Below, in pieces: positions 57,718 to 64,000 of a stretch of 64,000 nucleotides of DNA. A program made the translations under genes and the position numbers. The DNA comes from Hymenobacter gummosus (GTDB lineage Bacteria; Bacteroidota; Bacteroidia; Cytophagales; Hymenobacteraceae). Below the pieces are notes generated by a model. The model was given only the letters and a program-made list of their open reading frames with translations. It did no database searches and had not been told where the DNA came from. Every line of letters starts with the position of its first letter. Position 1 is the first letter of the stretch. The stretch is from positions 204,034 to 268,033 of the forward strand of contig NZ_RXOF01000009.1 in assembly GCF_003970915.1 (NCBI RefSeq). Reading direction: 5' to 3'.

Positions 57718-59331
57718 CTACCGCTGGTTGCGCAGCGTAAACCGCTCGAACGCCACCGTGCTGGCTTCGTTGCCCTGCGCCAGCAAGCCCACGCGCACGC
57801 CCCGGTCCCAGGGCGGCAGGTAGGTGCCGTTGATGGCGAAGCCCTCGGTGCGCAGCGGCTCCCAGTTGCGGCCGCCATCGGGGCTGTAGGCAAAGCGGTA
57901 ACGGCTGCCGCCCCAGCACTCCAGGCGCAGGCCCAGCGCGGCCGTGGACTCCAGCAGCACGTCGGCCAGCACGTTCTTCTGCCCCGATTTCACGTGCCAG
58001 AACTGCAGGCGCTGGTTGCCGTAGGCCACCACCAGCGCGTTGTACGGGTCGCCCACGGCCCCGATACCGGCGAACGTGTCGCCCGCCAGCTCCTCGGCGC
58101 GCACCACCACGCTGGCGGTGTAGGTGGCGGCGGTGGTGCGGCGCACCAGCAGGCTGCCCAGGCGCGTCGGGTTGGCGCCGAGCCGCAGCTGGTTGTCGGC
58201 CACGCGCAGGCGCGGCAGCTGCCCCACCGGCCACTGCCAGTTCAGATTCAGGGCGTCGCCGCCGAAACGGTCCGTTACGTCCAGTCGGCTCACGTCGGCC
58301 AGCGGCTCGGCCTGCGGACTGTTGTTCACGAATTCGGGCCAGCCCTGCGCGTTCCAGGTGAATTCGCTCAGCAGGCCCTGCCGGCCCACAAACTCGTGGC
58401 TGTTGGCCGCGTAAGCGTGGTGCATCAGAAACCAGCGGCCGTCCTTCTCGGCCACGGTGCCGTGGCCGGGGCATTTCCAGTGGCGGTTGTCGGTCAGGAT
58501 GGGATTCTGCGGGCACTTTTCCCACGGCCCGAGCAAGGTGCGCGAGCGGGCCACGCCCTCGGCATAGGTGCAATACTTGCCGCAGCAGGCGTTGCCAGCG
58601 TAGAACATGTAGAAGTAGCCGTTGTGGTGCACCATGGCCGAGCCTTCCACCAGCGGCCCTTCCCAGGGCGCATCGTTGCGGAACAGCTCGTGGCGCTTGC
58701 CCACCAGCTTCATCTTGTGCTCGTTGAGACGCTGAGCCCAGATGGGCGTGGCCCGGTTACGGCTGTTGCCGTCGTTTTTCCACACCAGGTGCAGCACGCC
58801 GTTTTCGTCGCGGATGGGGAAGCCGTCGATGGAGCCGGCCGCCTCGCCCACCAGCGGGCCGTGGTCGGTGTAAGGGCCTTCGGGCCGCTCGGCGCTGGCT
58901 ACGGCTACGCTCAGCACGCCGCCCTTGCGGCGGGCCGTGTAGTAGAGGTACACCCGGCCGCCCTCGTAGAACAGCTCCGGCGCCCAGAAATTCGAGTCGC
59001 ACCACTCGGGCAGGCGGCCGGGAAACACGTGGCTCACCAGCTCCCAATGCACGAGGTCGGTGCTCTTAAACAGCGGAAACACCGCACCCCACTCGGCCGT
59101 GGTAGCCGAAGCCCAGTACGTGTCACCGATTTTGCAGATGGTCGGGTCGGGAAAGTCGCCGGGCAGCACCAGCCCATCGTAGCTGGTACGCGCGGGCGCC
59201 GCCGGAGCTACTTCGGTGGCATAAGTTTCATGATGGCCGAGCAGCCAGCTTGCGTCTGCGGAAGAAACAGAGGCGCCCGATTCAAAGTCGAAAAACACGG
59301 CAGGAGAAGTTGAAATGGGAAATGGAGCCAA
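57718..59331 (-). CDS. glycoside hydrolase family 43-type protein
   Basis: About 537 residues. The five-bladed propeller has GH43-type features: the first-blade Asp in LVLPGDFPDPTICKIGDTYW, SIDGFPIRDENG and VEGSAMVHHNGYFYMFY with the acid Glu candidate in PLVEGSA. A C-terminal concanavalin-like half from about residue 355 (YTASVVVRAEELAGDTFAGI) is typical of beta-xylosidases and arabinosidases. The start is unclear: no ATG is suitable, so TTG at 59331 or GTG at 59298 are the options. No signal peptide is evident. Confidence 0.78.
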   Translation of the reverse strand: MAPFPISTSPAVFFDFESGASVSSADASWLLGHHETYATEVAPAAPARTSYDGLVLPGDFPDPTICKIGDTYWASATTAEWGAVFPLFKSTDLVHWELVSHVFPGRLPEWCDSNFWAPELFYEGGRVYLYYTARRKGGVLSVAVASAERPEGPYTDHGPLVGEAAGSIDGFPIRDENGVLHLVWKNDGNSRNRATPIWAQRLNEHKMKLVGKRHELFRNDAPWEGPLVEGSAMVHHNGYFYMFYAGNACCGKYCTYAEGVARSRTLLGPWEKCPQNPILTDNRHWKCPGHGTVAEKDGRWFLMHHAYAANSHEFVGRQGLLSEFTWNAQGWPEFVNNSPQAEPLADVSRLDVTDRFGGDALNLNWQWPVGQLPRLRVADNQLRLGANPTRLGSLLVRRTTAATYTASVVVRAEELAGDTFAGIGAVGDPYNALVVAYGNQRLQFWHVKSGQKNVLADVLLESTAALGLRLECWGGSRYRFAYSPDGGRNWEPLRTEGFAINGTYLPPWDRGVRVGLLAQGNEASTVAFERFTLRNQR

Positions 59332-59492
59332 CCTAGCAAGCCTGACTACTACCCAGCTGCCGCGCCTGCCCGATTGTCCGGTAATCGGTCAAATAGCGCG
59401 CCAAATAAGCGTTAGATTTTGGACTTGTCTATGAAAGTTTGTACCTGCTATACAACTCGTGGCGGGCCCGGAAAACGATTCTGAGGCAACGA

Positions 59493-59534
59493 AAAACGCC
59501 GAACGTGGTAGGGTATCCAGTAGTTCGGCGTTTT
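59493..59534. terminator. terminator-like hairpin in a divergent spacer
   Basis: A perfect 12-bp stem whose 3' arm on the plus strand ends TTTTCG and on the minus strand ends TTTTTCG. No gene end is nearby, so it could end an unannotated small RNA. Confidence 0.4.
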
Positions 59535-59757
59535 CGACTTTTCGAAGTTAGCGAAACTTCAGCTATTCCGCAGTCGTAGCCACTGTTTTTTGCCGAACGC
59601 GGCTTATCCGTCGGCGAAACCAACCAACTACTGGACCAAACTGCGCGAGTCATCGACCAGCGTATAGCCATTACCGGGCGAAGTTGTCGGGCGCGGGCCG
59701 CGCTGTCGTCCGCCAGGGCAGTTTCTGCGTACTTCTAGCCGAAGTGCCGCCAACGTT

Positions 59758-59766
59758 TACCTTCGC
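59758..59766 (+). promoter_or_regulatory. galK promoter, -7 box
   Basis: TACCTTCGC, one base from consensus. It lies 4 bases before the ATG, again implying a leaderless message. Confidence 0.6.
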
Positions 59767-59770
59767 TGCT

Positions 59771-60955
59771 ATGTCTGCCCAAACCGTTGCTACTGCTTTT
59801 CAGCGCCACTTTGGCTACGCCGCTCCCCTGCTGGTGCGCGCCCCTGGCCGCGTAAACCTTATCGGGGAGCATACCGATTACAACCTGGGCTACGTGCTGC
59901 CCGCGGCCATTGATAAGGAAATCTACTTCGCCGTGGGCCTCAACGGCGGCCATGAAATCCGCCTCGTCTCGCACGACCTCAACGACTGCTGCACCGTGGC
60001 CGTCGACCAGCTGCACCGCACCGATACGCAGTGGGCTAACTACTTGCTCGGCGTGGCGGCCCAACTGCAGCAGCGCGGCATCGTCCTCACGGGCTTCGAC
60101 TGCGTGTTCGGCGGCAACGTGCCGGTAGGCGCCGGGTTGTCGTCGTCGGCGGCCGTGGAGTGCGGGCTGGCTTTTGCGCTCGACCAGCTCTTGGCCACCC
60201 ATATCGATAAGATGACCCTGGCCCACGTGGCCCAAAAGGCCGAGCACGAGTACGCCGGCGTCATGTGCGGGCTGATGGACCAGTTTGCCAGCCTGTTTGG
60301 CCGCGACGGGCACGTCGTCCGCCTCGACTGCCGCTCCCTCGACTACGAATATTTCCCCTTCGATACCCAGGCCTGCCGCATCGTGCTCTGCAATTCCGGC
60401 GTCAAGCACAGCCTGGCCGATTCGGAGTACAACAAGCGCCGCCAGGAGTGCGAGCAGGGCGTGCGCATCCTGCAGCAGCACTACCCCGAAGTACAGAGTC
60501 TGCGCGACGCCACGCTGGCCCAACTCCAGGCTCACCAAGCTGAGTTCGACGAAGTGGTGTACCGGCGCTGCCGCTACATAGTCGAGGAAAATACCCGCGT
60601 GCTGCAGGCCTGCGAAGCCTTGCAGCGCCAGGATTTGGTTGGTTTTGGCCAGTTCATGCACGCCTCCCACGCCGGCCTGCGCGACGATTACCAGGTGAGT
60701 TGCCCCGAACTGGACGCGCTGGAAGAAGCCGCCCGCGGCCTGCCCGGCGTGTACGGCGCCCGCATGATGGGTGGGGGCTTTGGCGGCTGCACCATCAACC
60801 TGGTAGCCCCCGAGCAGGTCGAGGCGTTTCTGGAGCAGGTCAGCGCTGCGTTTGAAGCCCGCTTCGGCCGCCGCCCCGACACCTACCAGACCAGCATCGT
60901 CGGCGGCGTTTCCCAGGTGGTTGGGGAGCAGGTAACGGCCGGAATCGGCCAGTAG
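59771..60955 (+). CDS. galK: galactokinase
   Basis: 394 residues from the ATG at 59771. Phosphorylates galactose at C1 in the Leloir pathway. GHMP kinase motifs are intact: RAPGRVNLIGEHTDYNLGYV (motif 1, residues 22-41), GGNVPVGAGLSSSAAVE (ATP loop), CGLMDQFASLFG with the base Asp, and MMGGGFGGCTINLV near the C-terminus. A leaderless promoter box precedes it. galM is about 2.2 kb away on the other side of the GH43 gene; galT and galE were not seen. Confidence 0.93.
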   Translation: MSAQTVATAFQRHFGYAAPLLVRAPGRVNLIGEHTDYNLGYVLPAAIDKEIYFAVGLNGGHEIRLVSHDLNDCCTVAVDQLHRTDTQWANYLLGVAAQLQQRGIVLTGFDCVFGGNVPVGAGLSSSAAVECGLAFALDQLLATHIDKMTLAHVAQKAEHEYAGVMCGLMDQFASLFGRDGHVVRLDCRSLDYEYFPFDTQACRIVLCNSGVKHSLADSEYNKRRQECEQGVRILQQHYPEVQSLRDATLAQLQAHQAEFDEVVYRRCRYIVEENTRVLQACEALQRQDLVGFGQFMHASHAGLRDDYQVSCPELDALEEAARGLPGVYGARMMGGGFGGCTINLVAPEQVEAFLEQVSAAFEARFGRRPDTYQTSIVGGVSQVVGEQVTAGIGQ

Positions 60956-61033
60956 CGCCGGTAGGGCGGGCGTTTCGCTGCGGGGCTTGGCGAATTTGCG
61001 CTTATTTGTTGCGCAATTAATTAGCCGTTCCGC

Positions 61034-62881
61034 ATGCTCCGCTCCCGCCCTGCCATTCCCCGCCTGCTGCTGAGTGCACTCGTTGCCACTGCCTCACTGA
61101 CGACCAGCGCCCAGCCTACCCTCATAGGCAATCAGCTGCCGCCTGCCTGGGCCAAGGACGTGGTCTGGTACCAGATTTTCGTGGAGCGCTTCGCCAATGG
61201 CGACCCGAAAAACGACCCTACGCCTGCCACTATGGCCCCGTCGTTTCAGGCCCCGCCCGGCTGGCGCATCACGCCCTGGGGGCACAACTGGTACGAGCCC
61301 GAGCCCTGGGCCCGGCAGGCCAAGCTCAGCTGGGGCGACGAGCTGGGCCTGCGTCGCTACGGCGGCGACCTGCAGGGCGTCATCGACAAGCTCGACTATC
61401 TTAAAGAGCTGGGCGTGTCGGCGCTGTACCTCAACCCCATCAACGACGCCCCTTCGCTGCATAAATACGACCCGCGCAGCTACCACCACGTCGACATCAC
61501 CTTCGGCCCCGACCCCGCCGGCGACCAGAAAATCATTGCCGGCGAAACTCCCAACGACCCTGCCACTTGGCAGTGGACCAGCGCCGATAAACTATTCCTT
61601 AAGCTCATCCGCGAAGCCCACCGTCGCCAGATGAAGGTGGTGCTCGACTATTCCTGGAACCACACCGGCACCCGGTTCTGGGCCTGGCAGGATATCCTGC
61701 AGAAGCAGCAGGCCTCGCCTTTCGCCGACTGGTACCAGGTTACCAAGTTCGACGACCCCGCTACACCCCCGAACGAGTTTGCCTACCAGGGCTGGGCCAA
61801 CCTCGCCAGCCTGCCCGAAATCCGCAAAGTCGACGTACCCGTGCCGCGCCAGCCCGGCGGCCACCCCTACGAGGGCAACCTTAATCCTGGCGCCAAGCAG
61901 CATATATATAGTGTCAGCAAACGGTGGTTGCTGCCCGACGGCAACGCCGCCAACGGCGTCGACGGCTACCGCCTCGACGTGGCTGACCAAATTCCCCTCG
62001 GTTTCTGGCGCGACTACCGCACTTATATAAAGAGCCTGAAGCCCGACGCCTACCTCGTCGGCGAAATCTGGTGGGAGGAGTGGCCCGATAAGCTCATGAA
62101 CCCCGCACCCTATACCAGCGGCGACGTGTTCGACGCCGTCATGTTCTACCAGGCCTACCGCCCCGCCCGCCAGTTCTTCGCCAACGTCGCCGAGTCCCTC
62201 GACGCCCCGCAGTTCGTACAGGCCCTGCAAGCCGAGTGGAGCCGCCTAGCCGAGCCTACGCGTTACGCCATGATGAACGTCAACGCCACGCACGACACCC
62301 CGCGCCTGCTCACCGACTTCTACAACCCTGCTAAATACAAGTACCAAGCTACTCCTCGCGACAACCCCAGCTACAAAACTGGGAAGCCCGACGCCGATAC
62401 TTATAAGAGAGTCCGCCTCTACCTCATGCACCAGTTCACCAGCGTCGGCGCCCCCCACATCTGGAACGGCGACGAACTGGGCATGTGGGGCGCCGATGAC
62501 CCCGACTGCCGCAAACCCCTCATGTGGCCCGGCGTCGCCTTTGAGCCCGAAACCCGCACCAACTACCAGCCCGGCCCCACCGACCCCGTCGCCTACAACG
62601 CCGAGCACTACCGCTTCTACCAGCAGCTCGCCCGCCTCCGCCGCGAACATGCCGTTCTACGCACGGGGCAAATCGAGTTCCTGACCGCCACCGGCAAGCA
62701 GCTTGCCTACCGCCGCTTCGATCAGCAGCACCAGGTTGTCGTTCTATTCAACCTCGCGTCTACCTCTCAAACCTTCAAGCTCCCCGGCAAAGGCAAGTGG
62801 AGCACCCTTCTCGGCGACGGAACCATAGCTGCCAACAACGCCACCATCCCTACCCTCAGCGGCCTCATTATTCACCAATGA
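61034..62881 (+). CDS. secreted alpha-amylase-family glycoside hydrolase (GH13)
   Basis: 615 residues with a Sec signal (PRLLLSALVATASLTTSAQP). The barrel shows the GH13 regions: WYQIFVERFANGDPKND, ALYLNPINDAPSLHKYD, the nucleophile Asp in DGYRLDVADQIP, the acid Glu in YLVGEIWWEEW and the stabilising Asp in NVNATHDTPR. The catalytic triad is therefore intact. Length and the WRITPWGHNWYEPEPWA insert resemble neopullulanase/cyclomaltodextrinase-like enzymes. It probably acts in the periplasm on alpha-glucans and shares the sugar region with the GH15 and galactose genes. Confidence 0.9.
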   Translation: MLRSRPAIPRLLLSALVATASLTTSAQPTLIGNQLPPAWAKDVVWYQIFVERFANGDPKNDPTPATMAPSFQAPPGWRITPWGHNWYEPEPWARQAKLSWGDELGLRRYGGDLQGVIDKLDYLKELGVSALYLNPINDAPSLHKYDPRSYHHVDITFGPDPAGDQKIIAGETPNDPATWQWTSADKLFLKLIREAHRRQMKVVLDYSWNHTGTRFWAWQDILQKQQASPFADWYQVTKFDDPATPPNEFAYQGWANLASLPEIRKVDVPVPRQPGGHPYEGNLNPGAKQHIYSVSKRWLLPDGNAANGVDGYRLDVADQIPLGFWRDYRTYIKSLKPDAYLVGEIWWEEWPDKLMNPAPYTSGDVFDAVMFYQAYRPARQFFANVAESLDAPQFVQALQAEWSRLAEPTRYAMMNVNATHDTPRLLTDFYNPAKYKYQATPRDNPSYKTGKPDADTYKRVRLYLMHQFTSVGAPHIWNGDELGMWGADDPDCRKPLMWPGVAFEPETRTNYQPGPTDPVAYNAEHYRFYQQLARLRREHAVLRTGQIEFLTATGKQLAYRRFDQQHQVVVLFNLASTSQTFKLPGKGKWSTLLGDGTIAANNATIPTLSGLIIHQ

Positions 62882-63180
62882 AGCAGTACCGGTAATCGGA
62901 AAAGGGCGGCCCAAACCACGCGCGCCGCCCGTGTCAATGACAGCTTGAGCAGCCGAACCGCCACTCAGGCGGAACCCTGCCGCCACCTACGTGCCTCCGA
63001 TTGCTTAGCCATTCCAACGCTGCGCCCCGCTCTTCAGATTTTTTGCCGGATTTTTTTACCTCTCCAAATCCAGTCACCAGGGTTGATACAGAGCGACATA
63101 CCTCCCGGCCACGTCTTGCTAGCAAGCTGCGCATTGCCGGCAAAAGTGTCACTGAGCTTGCATAGACCAGATCAGCCCAC
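62882..63180. other. spacer between the GH13 gene and the rRNA promoters
   Basis: About 300 bases without a gene. GGGCGGC at 62904 and GCCGCCC at 62924 could form a weak terminator stem for the GH13 gene but there is no T-run. Confidence 0.4.
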
Positions 63181-63189
63181 TACTTTTGC
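63157..63189 (+). promoter_or_regulatory. rRNA promoter P1
   Basis: CTTG at 63157-63160 and TACTTTTGC at 63181-63189, 20-base spacer. Confidence 0.7.
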
Positions 63190-63255
63190 ACTCCCAATCA
63201 GACGGAATGGGGCAAGCAAAACCGAAAAACAGCTTCAAAAAAAGTTGTCAGGAAG

Positions 63256-63286
63256 TTTGGAAGCCGAAAAACATTCTTACCTTTGC
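63256..63286 (+). promoter_or_regulatory. rRNA promoter P2
   Basis: TTTG at 63256-63259 and TACCTTTGC at 63278-63286, 18-base spacer. The start region ACCCCGCTTCAGAAGGAGGC is shared with P3. Confidence 0.75.
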
Positions 63287-63346
63287 ACCCCGCTTCAGAA
63301 GGAGGCGGCAAGCAACGAAAGGCAAAGAAAAAAGTTTTTCGAAAAG

Positions 63347-63378
63347 CTTGTATCGAAATAAAAGCTTCTTACCTTTGC
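63347..63378 (+). promoter_or_regulatory. rRNA promoter P3
   Basis: CTTG at 63347-63350 and TACCTTTGC at 63370-63378, 19-base spacer, 92 bases after P2. Confidence 0.75.
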
Positions 63379-63436
63379 ACCCCGCTTCAGAAGGAGGCGA
63401 GTTGCAGGAAAAACGAAAGAAAATTTTCTTCGAAAG

Positions 63437-63468
63437 CTTGCAAATCGAAATAAGCTTCTTACCTTTGC
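63437..63468 (+). promoter_or_regulatory. rRNA promoter P4
   Basis: CTTG at 63437-63440 and TACCTTTGC at 63460-63468, 19-base spacer, 90 bases after P3. This is the promoter nearest to 16S. Confidence 0.75.
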
Positions 63469-63474
63469 AACCCC

Positions 63475-63709
63475 GAACGGAACGACGCTCGGCAAGCATA
63501 GAAAAAAAGAGGTTGCAACAACAACCACACGGCTGATTCAAAAGGAATTAGCATACGTTCTTTGAAAGACTGGAAAGACAAATAGGTAAGACTTGCTTGT
63601 TCTTACACGTAAGACAAGCAACGAGCAGCGTACAAGAAATAAGCTCGTCAATACGGGTCGGATCAGCACTCGACATGGATTTAGCTTCGGCTAGATCGAT
63701 AAATTTTTT
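63475..63709 (+). ncRNA. rrn leader with boxA-like site and processing stem
   Basis: About 235 transcribed bases before 16S. GTTCTTTGAA at 63557-63566 resembles the conserved boxA antitermination site of Bacteroidota rrn leaders. TTGCTTGTTCTTAC and GTAAGACAAGCAA at about 63592-63622 form a 13-bp hairpin. Confidence 0.55.

Positions 63710-64000
<291 letters not shown>

Larger units (their letters stand above)
59332..59770. other. divergent intergenic region with an internal hairpin
   Basis: 439 bases. At 59493-59534 AAAACGCCGAAC pairs with GTTCGGCGTTTT around 18 bases, and the flanks are A/T-rich on both sides. The galK promoter is at 59758-59766. No protein gene is convincing. Confidence 0.5.

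Overview
The window is 64 kb of a GC-rich Bacteroidota chromosome, most likely Hymenobacter or a close relative (Cytophagales, Hymenobacteraceae). The evidence is: type IX secretion sorting tails on two secreted proteins, TonB-fold, DUF4783 and DUF5686 families, a carboxypeptidase-like regulatory N-terminus fused to a vWA domain, the Bacteroidota promoter signature (TAnnTTTGC at -7 with TTTG/CTTG about 19 bases upstream), and the 5' end of a Bacteroidota-type 16S rRNA gene at the right edge. The genus is inferred from gene content and composition, not from a search.

Layout. 1-5.2 kb: end of a DnaJ/CbpA-type co-chaperone gene with its CbpM modulator, then a ZIP transporter, a methyltransferase, small envelope proteins and nadC. 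5.2-13.7 kb: gpmI, several lipoproteins, a YjbQ protein, fumC and a dodecin. 13.8-20.7 kb: an ECF sigma factor with a TonB-fused anti-sigma factor, a T9SS cargo protein, a vWA protein and a regulatory-domain protein. 20.8-25.9 kb: the aromatic amino acid operon pheA - aminotransferase - tyrA - DAHP synthase/chorismate mutase. It is preceded by two consecutive transcription attenuators, each with its own short Phe/Tyr-rich leader peptide. 26-43 kb: TPR protein, acyltransferase, phosphoesterase with an envelope protein, a large secreted subtilase, a response-regulator/thioredoxin-reductase fusion, a cyclase-family protein, hemW and an Omp85 protein. 43.6-51 kb: initiator tRNA, aspA, a DUF5686 outer-membrane protein, an aquaporin and a MocA-type oxidoreductase. 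51-63 kb: an araC remnant and sugar genes, namely a GH15 enzyme, fused trehalose-6-P synthase/phosphatase, galM, GH43, galK and a secreted GH13. 62.9-64 kb: four tandem rRNA promoters, the rrn leader and the start of 16S.

The genes are mostly ordinary housekeeping and envelope functions. The unusual content is between them. The intergenic regions hold several families of structured repeats: hairpins whose arms are built from 8-nt units (six loci), 190-240 bp elements with GAACGTCATCCTGAG ends (eight or more copies), elements with GGCGCCGGTTTAGC inverted ends (two copies), GCGCGAAG palindromes, a 21-bp-period array and a 42-bp-period array. Some of them alter genes: one supplies the stop codon of the acyltransferase, one abuts a truncated araC gene, and two separate genes of the aromatic operon. 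No insertion sequence, prophage, CRISPR array or defence island was seen.
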